Origin: GCA-2705995 sp048267965
GTDB lineage: Bacteria; Bacteroidota; Bacteroidia; Flavobacteriales_G; Salibacteraceae
Assembly: GCA_048267965.1 (NCBI GenBank)
Contig: JBLWWK010000013.1
Coordinates: forward strand, 14,769-78,768
Direction of reading: 5' to 3'
DNA: 64,000 nucleotides
How positions within the stretch are numbered: the first letter of the stretch is position 1; each line of letters begins with the position of its first letter. A program made the position numbers and the translations under genes. The notes under the pieces were generated by a model. That model made no database searches and was not told where the DNA came from. It saw nothing but the letters and a program-made list of their open reading frames with translations. Below are positions 1 to 8,697 of the stretch, piece by piece.

Positions 1-175
1 CGTGTGAATTAATCATTCCAGCATCTTCGAATCGATTTAACTCTAAACGTATAGAATTAGTACTGTCTCCAAATTCGCCTTCTAACGAACGCAAATAAGC
101 ACTTGATTCAGGATTTAAGAAAAATTTGAGGAGTAGTTTTATTCTTGTTTTCGAAGATATTAGCGCATCTAACAT
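1..175 (-). CDS. Winged-helix transcriptional regulator, partial (C-terminus beyond window)
   Basis: The first 58 codons of a minus-strand gene run off the left edge. The start ATG is at 175-173. The protein begins MLDALISSKTRIKLLLKFF and continues with a helix-turn-helix-like stretch (YLRSLEGEFGDSTNSI). This matches, from memory, the small ArsR-like winged-helix regulators found at the head of capsule or exopolysaccharide loci in Flavobacteriia. It would act as a cytoplasmic DNA-binding protein. The nucleotide-sugar epimerase upstream in the same direction fits a polysaccharide locus continuing to the left. Only the N-terminal half is visible, so ligand and targets cannot be judged. Confidence 0.7.
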   Translation of the reverse strand, partial: MLDALISSKTRIKLLLKFFLNPESSAYLRSLEGEFGDSTNSIRLELNRFEDAGMINSH

Positions 176-309
176 AGCTGCATGAAATTCAGCTCTTTAC
201 ATCTAAAAAGAACTATTTAATATTGATTGAGTAACAAAATTACTCGTTTACTCAATATCTACAAAAAAAGAACCTATAATTTCACATTGACTTAATGCTA
301 CTTGCCTTT

Positions 310-1329
310 TTAGCGCTGGTAATATTCTTTAAACCACCGAACAAAAGCGCTCACACCTTCTTGCAAATTGGTAGATGGCAAATACCCAATAGCTTTATTT
401 AACTCAGAAATATCTGCAAATGTGCTGGTAACATCTCCCGGTTGCATAGGCAGCATATTCAGCACCGCTTTCTTCCCTATTTCATTTTCAATTGATGTAA
501 TAAAATCCATTAAAGCAATGGGTTTCCCTCTGCCGATATTATAGATAGAATAAGGTTGGGTTCCTACCGGGATATGCGGAATAAGCTCGGTTATACCATT
601 TACAATATCGTCTATGTACGTAAAATCTCGGCTTAGCTCTCCGTTGTTATACACATCGATGGGTTCGCCACTTAAGATGCGATCTGTAAATTTGAAAATA
701 GCCATATCGGGTCTTCCGTAAGGACCATAAACAGTGAAAAAGCGAAGCCCCGTTACCGGCAACTGATGCACACAAGAGTAACTATGCGCCATGGCTTCGT
801 TGGCTTTTTTGGTTGCGGCATATAAACTTACTTGCTGATCGGTTTGGTGAGATTCTTTGAAAGGCATTTCTTGATTGAGCCCGTAAACCGAAGAGCTACT
901 GGCATAAATCAGATGTTTTACCTTATTCTTTTGGCAACTTTCTAGAATATCTAAAAAGCCTTTTACATTAGAATCGATGTAAGCATGCGGATTTTCAATA
1001 GAATATCGAACTCCCGCTTGAGCTGCCAGATGAACCACATAATCGAATTGATATTTCTCAAATAAATCTTCTACCAATCTCGCATCCGATAAATCTAGCT
1101 GGATGTAAGAAATAGAATTGGCTCCTTCTAAAAGGGTATTGTATTGAATTTTATTGGTTTTTATCCCTTGCTGTCTCAACCGCGCCAACTTTAAATCTAC
1201 GCTGTAATACGTATTGAGATTATCTAGTCCTATTACCTCGTAACCTAAATTAGACAGTTGTAACGAAGTGTGCATTCCAATAAAGCCAGCAGAACCGGTT
1301 ACTAATACTCTTTTCTTATTTTCTGACAT
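310..1329 (-). CDS. NAD-dependent nucleotide-sugar epimerase, UDP-glucuronate 4-epimerase type
   Basis: A 339-residue extended SDR epimerase of normal family length. The Rossmann dinucleotide loop TGSAGFIG is at residues 11-18, the SSSSVYG strand at about 144-150, and the catalytic pair is Tyr170/Lys174 (YAATK). The segment YYSVDLKLARL and the overall length match CapI/LspL-like UDP-glucuronate 4-epimerases, which interconvert UDP-glucuronate and UDP-galacturonate for capsule or LPS sugars in the cytoplasm. A UDP-glucose 4-epimerase of the same fold is a less likely alternative. The gene precedes the polysaccharide-type regulator at 1-175 and is divergent from the helicase gene at 1511. One exact GGTAGGAACC-family copy (559-568) lies inside it. 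Confidence 0.85.
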   Translation of the reverse strand: MSENKKRVLVTGSAGFIGMHTSLQLSNLGYEVIGLDNLNTYYSVDLKLARLRQQGIKTNKIQYNTLLEGANSISYIQLDLSDARLVEDLFEKYQFDYVVHLAAQAGVRYSIENPHAYIDSNVKGFLDILESCQKNKVKHLIYASSSSVYGLNQEMPFKESHQTDQQVSLYAATKKANEAMAHSYSCVHQLPVTGLRFFTVYGPYGRPDMAIFKFTDRILSGEPIDVYNNGELSRDFTYIDDIVNGITELIPHIPVGTQPYSIYNIGRGKPIALMDFITSIENEIGKKAVLNMLPMQPGDVTSTFADISELNKAIGYLPSTNLQEGVSAFVRWFKEYYQR

Positions 1330-1399
1330 ATCTAAATTTCAATCGCTACAAGTATACTATTTTCCTTTGCCTTGCTCTAGATTCTAAGGCGGCTGTTAA

Positions 1400-1465
1400 C
1401 GGTAGGAACCCGTTTCTTATCATTTTTTAAGATTTTCATTCTGTGAATAAATTGCGTTCCTACCG
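1400..1465. repeat. Inverted pair of the GGTAGGAACC motif between divergent genes
   Basis: CGGTAGGAAC at 1400-1409 and its exact reverse complement GTTCCTACCG at 1456-1465 face each other across 46 bases. They sit in the 181-base gap between the epimerase start (1329) and the helicase start (1511). It is one of the few places where the motif family lies outside genes. No function can be assigned. Confidence 0.8.
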
Positions 1466-1476
1466 AGAAGAAAAAA

Positions 1477-1506
1477 TTGCTCAATTGGCTTACTCGTTTA
1501 CCTTTG
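1477..1506 (+). promoter_or_regulatory. Bacteroidota-type promoter of the helicase-nuclease gene
   Basis: TTG at 1477-1479, 19 bases, then TACCTTTG at 1499-1506 match the Bacteroidota sigma-A pattern (-33 TTG/TTTG, -7 TAnnTTTG). The expected start of transcription falls within a few bases of the ATG at 1511, so the message would have almost no leader. Confidence 0.55.
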
Positions 1507-1510
1507 AAAT

Positions 1511-4500
1511 ATGTCTTTTACAACTTACAAATCGTCTGCCGGCTCTGGAAAAACCACAACGTTAGTGGTAGAATATTTAACCATCGCCTTACAATCTCAA
1601 CAACCCGATCATTACCGCAGAATCTTAGCCATTACCTTTACCAACAAGGCTGCGCAAGAAATGAAAGAACGCGTAATGAATAGCTTGCGCTCTTTCTCAC
1701 AAAACACTCCCAACCAACAGCGTTATCCAGTAATTTACACCAAGGTAAAAGATGTTTTGCAACTTACAGATCAACAACTAAAAAGCCGAGCAACCGAAAC
1801 GCTGAAACATATTTTACACAACTACAGCGATTTTTCAATAAGTACCATCGACAGTTTTACGCACAAGATTATTCGAACTTTTGCGCACGATTTAAAGCTG
1901 CCCATCAATTTCGAAGTTGACTTAGACAACGATGCTCTCATTAAAAAATCAATCGATTTATTATTTAGTCGTATCGGAGAAAACCCAGCCCTTACCAACA
2001 CCTTAGTAGCATTTTCTACCTCCAAAACGGCAGAAACCAAATCGTGGAGAATTGGTGACGATTTAAAAGAATTTGCGCGCTTGCTTCTTAGAGACGATTA
2101 CGATCAGTATCTAGAACAACTAAGAGAAGTTTCTTTAGATCGCTTTATTGCTGCTAGAAAAGAAATCAACAAGAATATTGCTGCCCTAGAAGCTGGTTGG
2201 AAAAACAACGCTCAAGCTTTTTTAGATATTTTAACCAAAAATCAATTAGATTACAGCCAGTTAGCTCGCGGCTCTAAAGGCGTGGGATTTTACTTTCGTA
2301 GAATTGCCCAAGAAGATTTTTCTAGGCTTACTCCTACAGACAGCTTATCAAAGGCTATAGCGAACAACCTATGGACGGCTAAAAATGGCAAAAAAGAGAT
2401 TGTTAATGCAGTGGCCAGCATTGCCGATGAACTTACTCAAGCTGCACAGAAAACCATTGATACCATAGCGAGCGAAAAAGCTCAATATGTGCTTCAGAAA
2501 GATTTGAATAAGTACTTGTATCAAATGGCTGTGTTGCGAGAAATCGAACTTGAAATGCAACAATACAAGGCCGACAATAACATTATGTCGATCAGTGAGT
2601 TTAACCGAAAAATTTCGGCTATTGTAATGAACGAACCCGCACCATTTATTTACGAAAGATTGGGCGAGCGCTATCACCATTACCTCATCGATGAGTTTCA
2701 AGACACGAGTGAAAGTCAATGGAAAAATTTGCTTCCTCTGCTTTCAAACGCGCTTTCACAAGGCACAGAAAACCAAACCTATTTTAATATGGTTGTAGGC
2801 GATGGTAAACAATCGATTTATCGTTGGCGCGGTGGCGATGCCGATCAGTTTGTTCAGCTGCCGCAAGTAAAAGGTGCCCATGAAAGCCTTGTTTTAAAAG
2901 AGCACGAACAAGTTTTAGTAAGAAATCATGAAGAAAAAGTACTCGATGCCAATTACCGCAGCAAGCGAGAAGTAATAGAGTTTAACAATTGGCTTTTTAG
3001 CTCTATTGCCGATAAAGAAGAAGGCTACATTCTTGAAGTCTATAAAGAAATTCATCAAAATTTCAGGGAAGAAAACACAGGCGGTTTTGTTCATTTCGAA
3101 ACGTACAATTACCAAGATGCAGAAGAGTTTAACCAATACAACCTCGATCAAATAATTCCGTTTATCAACGAGTGTATAGAAGATGGCTACCAGTGGAGCG
3201 ATATCTGTATACTTTTCAGAACCAACAAAGCGGCCATTCAAGTTGCCAACCTACTGGTTAAAAACCAAATAGATGTTTTAAGTAGCGAATCGTTATTGCT
3301 CAAAAACGATAACAACATACAAGCTATTATTGCTTTCTTAAAATGGATTGTTCAGCCCGAAGAAAAACTGGCTGCTGCTCAATTGGTGAGTGCTATTCAC
3401 TCCTTGAAAATAATCGATTTTTCTTTGCATCTTGAATTGCAAAAAGTAGCCGATAAATCAAAAAATCCAGCGTTAGTAATTCAACAATTGCTTCAGCAGT
3501 TGCAACTCGATAATCTTGCCAACAAATTACAATCTCTGTCGATTTACGAAGGCGTTCAATTCTTAGTTCATGCGCTCTCTATCCATGAAAAACCAAGTGC
3601 TTATGTAACCGCATTTCTTCAGGTAGCGCACAATTTTTCAACTAAAAAATCGAATCATCTCAAAGATTTCATCGACTACTGGAATCAAAAAAGCGAAAAT
3701 CTATCGATTTCGGTTCCGGAAGGATCCAATGCCGTTCAAATTATGACCATTCATAAATCGAAAGGATTAGAGTTTCCAGTTGTAATTCTCCCTTTTGTAA
3801 ACTGGAGCACCACTCAAAAAGGGGAAAAGAAAAAATGGATTGCACTCGATGAAGATAAATATCAGCTCCCAACCGGCTTAATTGGATTAAGTCAAGAGCG
3901 CCTAGAATCTACGCCCTGGGAGCCTTTGGTTCAAGAAGAAAACACCAAAACCATGCTCGATAATCTCAATATTCTCTACGTGGCCTGCACGCGCCCTGTA
4001 GATCGTTTATACGGTATTGTAGGAACCAAGGGAAAACCTGGCATAGGATTTTCAAATCAGATAAAAGCCCACTTCGAAACTCATGCTGATTGGGACGAAA
4101 ACCATCAAATTTTAGAATTTGGCTCAAGAACTCCACTAAAAAGCAAAGACTCTCCCTCTGCTTCAGATTCAGCTGCCGTTTTTCTTGAAACTTCTAAAAC
4201 AGCCAATTGGAGAGAACAACTTCAACTAGCCGTTTCTTCTCCATGGAAACAAAAAGACGAAGTTTCTGAAGCTAAAAAATTCGGTGAAATTTTACACTAT
4301 TTATTGAGTTTAGACAAACCCCATACCCTTGTTCTCGTTGAGTTAAATCAACTTATAAAAACAGGTTGGGTTCCTACCAATATGAAAAACCGAATTGAAG
4401 AAGCGCTAGAACACGTTCAGCAATTCACACCGTATCAAGATTTGCTCTCAAAAAGTGAAAAAACATGGAACGAGCGCGAATTCATTCATCCAAAGTGGGG

Positions 4501-4708
4501 TGTACTGCGCCCCGATAAGATTTGTTTTTTCGACCAACAAGCCGTTGTGATAGATTTTAAAACCGGTTCGTACCGAAAAAAACACGAGAAACAAGTGTTG
4601 CAATACATGCAATTGCTCGAAGAATTGGGCCACACAAACGTTTCAGGTGTTTTGTTTTACCTCGACCAAATGAAATGGGTTACCGTTGAAAACAACGCAG
4701 AAAATTAA
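1511..4708 (+). CDS. UvrD/RecB-family helicase with C-terminal PD-(D/E)XK nuclease (AddA-like)
   Basis: A 1065-residue SF1A helicase-nuclease for double-strand break end processing. Visible motifs: Walker A SSAGSGKTT at residues 8-16; Walker B DEFQDTSE near 393; GDGKQSIYRWRGGD near 430; MTIHKSKGLEFP near 745; LYVACTRP near 821; and the nuclease core VIDFKTG near 1013 preceded by a conserved PDKI. The order matches AddA or RecB of Bacteroidota, which usually works with an AddB-like partner; no partner gene is in this window. ATG 1511 was chosen because Walker A then begins eight residues in, as in the family, and a promoter lies directly upstream. The stop overlaps the convergent rlmH stop. 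Confidence 0.88.
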   Translation: MSFTTYKSSAGSGKTTTLVVEYLTIALQSQQPDHYRRILAITFTNKAAQEMKERVMNSLRSFSQNTPNQQRYPVIYTKVKDVLQLTDQQLKSRATETLKHILHNYSDFSISTIDSFTHKIIRTFAHDLKLPINFEVDLDNDALIKKSIDLLFSRIGENPALTNTLVAFSTSKTAETKSWRIGDDLKEFARLLLRDDYDQYLEQLREVSLDRFIAARKEINKNIAALEAGWKNNAQAFLDILTKNQLDYSQLARGSKGVGFYFRRIAQEDFSRLTPTDSLSKAIANNLWTAKNGKKEIVNAVASIADELTQAAQKTIDTIASEKAQYVLQKDLNKYLYQMAVLREIELEMQQYKADNNIMSISEFNRKISAIVMNEPAPFIYERLGERYHHYLIDEFQDTSESQWKNLLPLLSNALSQGTENQTYFNMVVGDGKQSIYRWRGGDADQFVQLPQVKGAHESLVLKEHEQVLVRNHEEKVLDANYRSKREVIEFNNWLFSSIADKEEGYILEVYKEIHQNFREENTGGFVHFETYNYQDAEEFNQYNLDQIIPFINECIEDGYQWSDICILFRTNKAAIQVANLLVKNQIDVLSSESLLLKNDNNIQAIIAFLKWIVQPEEKLAAAQLVSAIHSLKIIDFSLHLELQKVADKSKNPALVIQQLLQQLQLDNLANKLQSLSIYEGVQFLVHALSIHEKPSAYVTAFLQVAHNFSTKKSNHLKDFIDYWNQKSENLSISVPEGSNAVQIMTIHKSKGLEFPVVILPFVNWSTTQKGEKKKWIALDEDKYQLPTGLIGLSQERLESTPWEPLVQEENTKTMLDNLNILYVACTRPVDRLYGIVGTKGKPGIGFSNQIKAHFETHADWDENHQILEFGSRTPLKSKDSPSASDSAAVFLETSKTANWREQLQLAVSSPWKQKDEVSEAKKFGEILHYLLSLDKPHTLVLVELNQLIKTGWVPTNMKNRIEEALEHVQQFTPYQDLLSKSEKTWNEREFIHPKWGVLRPDKICFFDQQAVVIDFKTGSYRKKHEKQVLQYMQLLEELGHTNVSGVLFYLDQMKWVTVENNAEN

Positions 4709-5178
4709 TCGTGATGGTACGGTTCGCCTTTTAATATGGTGAATGCTCGGTAAATCTGCTCCACAAAAAACAAGCGTATCATCTGGTGACTAAACGTCAT
4801 TTTCGACAGCGATAGCTTTTGATTAGCACGTTGATACACTTCTTGTGAAAAACCATAAGGACCACCAATCACAAAAGTCAATGTTTTGGTCGATTGTATC
4901 ATTTTTTGATCTAAAAAATCGGCCATTTCACGGCTTGTTTTCAACTTTCCGTTTTCGTCTAAAAGCACCACCCAATCAGTGGCATCAAATTTACTCAGCA
5001 AGAGTTTCCCCTCTTCTTCTTTCTGCTGCTCGGTGGTTTTGTTTTTGCGACTTTTAATATCTGGAATAACTTCTAGCTCAAATTTGATGTAATGCTTGAG
5101 TCTATTCACGTAAATATCAATACCTTCTGCTAAATAATTGGCATCTGTTTTGCCAATGGCTATAAGTTTAACCTTCAT
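4705..5178 (-). CDS. rlmH: RlmH, 23S rRNA (pseudouridine1915-N3)-methyltransferase
   Basis: A SPOUT-class methyltransferase that methylates pseudouridine 1915 in helix 69 of 23S rRNA. From the ATG at 5178 the protein is 157 residues beginning MKVKLIAIGKT, the usual length and start. A longer reading to 5202 would need a TTG start. Family signatures seen are LLDENGK, FVIGGPYGFS (the knotted S-adenosylmethionine-binding loop), SLSKMTFSHQMIRL and the C-terminal EQIYRAFTILKGEPYHH. It converges on the helicase gene and their stop codons overlap (4705-4708), so no terminator fits between them. Confidence 0.96.
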   Translation of the reverse strand: MKVKLIAIGKTDANYLAEGIDIYVNRLKHYIKFELEVIPDIKSRKNKTTEQQKEEEGKLLLSKFDATDWVVLLDENGKLKTSREMADFLDQKMIQSTKTLTFVIGGPYGFSQEVYQRANQKLSLSKMTFSHQMIRLFFVEQIYRAFTILKGEPYHHD

Positions 5179-5237
5179 AAAATACAATTGATGCAATTGC
5201 AAGTTTATGGTTATTTTAGTAATCTAAATTCATTACC

Positions 5238-5621
5238 ATGGTTAAAGCTTTTAATAGAATTACGTTGATGATTGCCCTATTCGTAGCGCTTACGGCTGGA
5301 ATAGAAGATGATCTTGCCAATGCCTTTAAAGCAGGAAACAGCGCACAGTTGGCCACTTATTTTGGCGCCAACATTGACTTAACCATTTTAGACGAAGACA
5401 ATCTTTATTCTAAAACCGATGCCACCGCAAAACTGTCTACCTTTTTTAAAGCTCACCCCGTTACCAATTTTCAGGTGCTTCACGAAGGCGAAGCTAAAAA
5501 CGGACTTAAATACGTAATTGGCTCATTGAAAACCAATAAAGGAAATTTCAGGGTTTCTTACTATTTTAAATCGGCTGGTAATCAAAGTGTGTTACAGAAA
5601 ATAATTATCGACAGCGAATAA
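5238..5621 (+). CDS. Exported DUF4783 protein
   Basis: A 127-residue protein with an N-terminal hydrophobic segment (residues about 8-21, ITLMIALFVALTAG) that reads as a signal peptide. The rest (DDLANAFKAGNSAQLATYF, FFKAHPVTNFQVLHEG, YVIGSLKTNKGNFRVSYYFK) matches the Bacteroidota DUF4783 family, which is predicted to take an NTF2-like fold. The function is unknown. It is divergent from rlmH with only 59 bases between the starts, so the promoters share that gap. Placement in the periplasm or outer envelope is inferred from the signal alone. Confidence 0.8.
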   Translation: MVKAFNRITLMIALFVALTAGIEDDLANAFKAGNSAQLATYFGANIDLTILDEDNLYSKTDATAKLSTFFKAHPVTNFQVLHEGEAKNGLKYVIGSLKTNKGNFRVSYYFKSAGNQSVLQKIIIDSE

Positions 5622-5631
5622 CATCGAAATG

Positions 5632-6690
5632 CTATTTTTTGATGATTTTCATGGTTTTTAATCGCTGAATTTTATCCGTTTCTGTTCTTTCGAACCGTGA
5701 AATGTAAAACACTCTTTTGGGTTTCTCGAATCGGTCTAAAGAAGCTGAAAGAAGCTGTTGAAGATTTTCTATTTCACTTTCAGATTCTATTACCAAAACC
5801 AATTGCTCTCCTAATTTTTCATGAGGCAAAGAGCTGATAAAAAAGGGCGCTGATAGCTGAGCGCTCAATTTTTTTTCAATTTTTTCCGGAAACAGTTTAA
5901 TTCCTCCAGAGTTCACCACATTATCTAAACGCCCAACAAACTGAAACATTCGCGTTCCTACTAAATCTACTACATCATTCGTAACTAGATTTTCAACGCC
6001 AATGTGCGGTGCAGAAATCACCAAACAGTTGTTTTCATTTTGAGCAAAAGAAACTCCATCCAATGCCTCAAAATATTCTGAATGCGGCCTATTCACTGAT
6101 CGAATTGCAACATGGGTAATAGTTTCCGTCATACCATAAGTAGCGTAAATTTCGGTATCTACGGTTTGTAATTTCTCTTCTAGCGCTTGAGAAATGGCTC
6201 CTCCCCCAACAATTAATTTCTTTATTACAGATAATTTTCGGTAGGAACCGTACACCTGCTGGGGTGTAAATGCAGCAAAATCTATTGAATCTTCTATTTC
6301 TTGCAGCGGATCAGAAGAAGGCGGAACTGTGATTAAATTCATTCCTCCTTCAAAGGCCCGAACCACTTGTAGTTTACCAGCTATAAAATGCGTTGGTAAC
6401 GACAACAAAATCGAGTTACCCGGTTGTAAATCGAAATACGAAATGGTAGCCTTTGCACTTGCTCGTACCCAACGCTTCGATAGGGAAATTTTCTTAGGCT
6501 CTCCAGTAGAGCCAGAAGTAGATACAGCGATGTATTCTTTATCATTGAGCCATTCTGAGATAAAATTATAGAGTGATTTTTCCCAAGAAGCCAAATGAGG
6601 TGAATTCTGCTGTATTCCGCACCAGTGGCGCAATTCAGTGAAAGAAAATTCCTTATTATTTATAAAATATTTACTCGTCAGCGTTTTCAC
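5632..6690 (-). CDS. menE: O-succinylbenzoate-CoA ligase-like AMP-forming enzyme (MenE)
   Basis: A 352-residue, short member of the acyl-adenylating superfamily. The ATP loop STSGSTGEPKK is at about residues 58-68, YGMTET lies mid-protein, GRLDNVVNSGGIKLFPEKIE comes near the C-terminal hinge, and the terminal DKIQRLKT supplies the catalytic lysine region. Length and motifs match Bacteroidota MenE, which activates o-succinylbenzoate to its CoA ester in menaquinone synthesis. Menaquinone would feed the respiratory chain that includes the cbb3 oxidase encoded further right. No other men genes are present here, so the assignment rests on sequence character alone. An exact GGTAGGAACC copy at 6240-6249 lies inside the gene. 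Confidence 0.82.
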   Translation of the reverse strand: MKTLTSKYFINNKEFSFTELRHWCGIQQNSPHLASWEKSLYNFISEWLNDKEYIAVSTSGSTGEPKKISLSKRWVRASAKATISYFDLQPGNSILLSLPTHFIAGKLQVVRAFEGGMNLITVPPSSDPLQEIEDSIDFAAFTPQQVYGSYRKLSVIKKLIVGGGAISQALEEKLQTVDTEIYATYGMTETITHVAIRSVNRPHSEYFEALDGVSFAQNENNCLVISAPHIGVENLVTNDVVDLVGTRMFQFVGRLDNVVNSGGIKLFPEKIEKKLSAQLSAPFFISSLPHEKLGEQLVLVIESESEIENLQQLLSASLDRFEKPKRVFYISRFERTETDKIQRLKTMKIIKK

Positions 6691-6742
6691 CGTATAATTA
6701 ACGTTAAGAATTCAATATATTCGGGCAAAATTAACGTGTTTT

Positions 6743-8641
6743 ATGAAGAAAATTTTACCATTTCTACTTAGTCTTTTTCTTTGTGGCAACTTAGTTGCGG
6801 CAGAAGGAGATACCACCCATGTAAGAGTTCATGACGATGTTCATATGGACTGGAACGGAAACTTCGATTCTTTAGCAGTTTTTCCTGATGAAGGCAAATC
6901 TTACAGAAAAATTTTAATGAAATACACCCTTGGTTGTCCAACCAACGGATGTAGCGAATGGGATTACACTACCAAAATTAAACTTCGCGAAATTACGCCT
7001 AATGATACTTTTTGGGTAGAATTAGGAAGATTAATCACTCCGTATGCTAACGGTTTCACCGATGAATGGGAGCAAGCTCATTACTACGATGTTACCGATT
7101 ACGCTCCGATTTTAAAGGGCGATAAATTGCTACGTGCCCGCTACGATGGTTGGCAAGACGGGTTTACTGTAACTCTCGATTTTTACTTTATAGAAGGAAC
7201 ACCTCCTCGAGATCCTAAAAGAGTACAAACCGTTTACGATGGTTATTTCCAATACGGAAACCCAAGTAATCCTATTGAAAACGGATTAACACCTTACAAC
7301 TTCACTTTACAAGGCGATGAAGAATTGGCTGCTTTCCACTTTATCCCAACGGGTCATAGCTTTGGAGGAAACGAAAATTGCGCTGAGTTTTGTCCTAAAA
7401 AGTATTACGTAAAGTTAAACGGAAACCAAGTTGCTCAACAACTTATTTGGGACGATAACTGTGGAAATAATCCACTTTTCCCTCAGCCCGGAACTTGGCT
7501 ATACGATCGTGCTAATTGGTGCCCAGGAACAAGAGGTACACGCTTTATGCACAACTTTAACAGCGGTTTAGTGAGCGGCCAAAACGTGGTAGATATCGAT
7601 ATGCAACCGTTTACACATACGGGTCCTAACGGTGATCCAGGATATAACATGTATGGTGGTTTAATCACTTTTGGTGGTTACAACTTCAACAACGATGTTG
7701 AAATGATCGATATTCTTGCACCAAGCACCGAGTTTAACTACAACAGAATGAACCCAATTTGCGCCAACCCGATTGTGAAAATCAGAAACTCAGGTGGTGC
7801 AACTTTAACTACTGCACAAATTGAATATTGGGTAGAAGGTGGCGAGAAATTCACGTTTGAATGGACTGGCTCTTTAGCTCCTTTAGAAGAAGAAACAGTG
7901 GTAATACCTAGTGGCGAAAACAACTTTTTAGACAAAGCTATTGGCGGGCCTAACAAGTTCTATGCTAAGGTATCGATGCCCAACGGTGTTGCCGATGAGT
8001 ACGAAATTAACAACCAGCTTTCTTCAACTTACGAAGTACCTAACTTGTTAAGTGATGAATTTTACATTTGGTGGAAAGCCAACAGTGCAGCTTCTGAAAC
8101 CAGCTGGAAAATTGTTGACGAAAACGGATTTGTTCACAAACAATCTTCTCCGTTACAAGCCAACCAAAACGTTAAAGATACTGTACAACTTGGCCAGGGA
8201 TGCTATAAGCTAATTATCGAAGATTCTGAATGTGATGGTCTTAATTTCTGGGCCAACAACGATGGAAACGGTTACGTTCGTATTCACGAAATGGATAACT
8301 CTGTTATAGAAGCTTTCCAAAGTGATTTCGGTTGTAAAATCGAATATTCATTCTCGATTGGTTACACCGTAGGAACCAACAATCGAGAAGTTGAAGATAT
8401 TATCAATGTATTTCCTAATCCAGCAGAAGATCAGTTAACGATTGAAGTGTTTAAATCACAAACAACCGAATTAACAGCTGAGGTGTACTCTGTTACCGGG
8501 AAACTTGTTTTACAACAAGAACTTGGTAAACTCAACGGATCTGTTGAGAACATCAACATTAGTGACTTAAGTTCAGGTATGTACTTAATTAGAGTTACCG
8601 GTGAAGACGTAGACTACTCTGAAAAGTTCTTGAAAAAATAA
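6743..8641 (+). CDS. T9SS-exported peptide-N-glycosidase F-related protein
   Basis: A 632-residue secreted protein. A signal peptide (MKKILPFLLSLFLCGNLVAA) is followed by two jelly-roll-like domains resembling PNGase F, the amidase that removes N-glycans from asparagine. Typical pieces are VHMDWNG near residue 33, GCPTNGCSEWDY near 64-75, paired Cys residues (NENCAEFCPKK, CGNNP, WCPGTRG), and a CARDB-like stretch around 340-440. A beta-sandwich with SECDGLNFWANNDGNG follows, then a type A T9SS sorting domain (VFPNPAEDQLTIEVF onward, about 555-632). It should be exported through the type IX system and displayed or released. Whether the amidase residues are intact needs an alignment. It ends at a strong palindromic terminator. 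Confidence 0.82.
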   Translation: MKKILPFLLSLFLCGNLVAAEGDTTHVRVHDDVHMDWNGNFDSLAVFPDEGKSYRKILMKYTLGCPTNGCSEWDYTTKIKLREITPNDTFWVELGRLITPYANGFTDEWEQAHYYDVTDYAPILKGDKLLRARYDGWQDGFTVTLDFYFIEGTPPRDPKRVQTVYDGYFQYGNPSNPIENGLTPYNFTLQGDEELAAFHFIPTGHSFGGNENCAEFCPKKYYVKLNGNQVAQQLIWDDNCGNNPLFPQPGTWLYDRANWCPGTRGTRFMHNFNSGLVSGQNVVDIDMQPFTHTGPNGDPGYNMYGGLITFGGYNFNNDVEMIDILAPSTEFNYNRMNPICANPIVKIRNSGGATLTTAQIEYWVEGGEKFTFEWTGSLAPLEEETVVIPSGENNFLDKAIGGPNKFYAKVSMPNGVADEYEINNQLSSTYEVPNLLSDEFYIWWKANSAASETSWKIVDENGFVHKQSSPLQANQNVKDTVQLGQGCYKLIIEDSECDGLNFWANNDGNGYVRIHEMDNSVIEAFQSDFGCKIEYSFSIGYTVGTNNREVEDIINVFPNPAEDQLTIEVFKSQTTELTAEVYSVTGKLVLQQELGKLNGSVENINISDLSSGMYLIRVTGEDVDYSEKFLKK

Positions 8642-8660
8642 ATGCTCATAAGCACCAACT

Positions 8661-8697
8661 AAAAACGGAGATGAATATTCATCTCCGTTTTTTTTTT
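8661..8697. terminator. Bidirectional palindromic terminator
   Basis: AACGGAGATGAAT and its exact reverse complement form a 26-base palindrome at 8664-8689. It is flanked by an A-run on the left and a run of T on the right, so it can stop transcription from the PNGase F-like gene and, on the other strand, from miaA. Confidence 0.85.

Noticed and set aside
4845..5057. Plus-strand reading frame opposite rlmH, and many similar antisense frames elsewhere
   Set aside because: They are shadows of well-supported genes on the other strand, with no domain or signal of their own.
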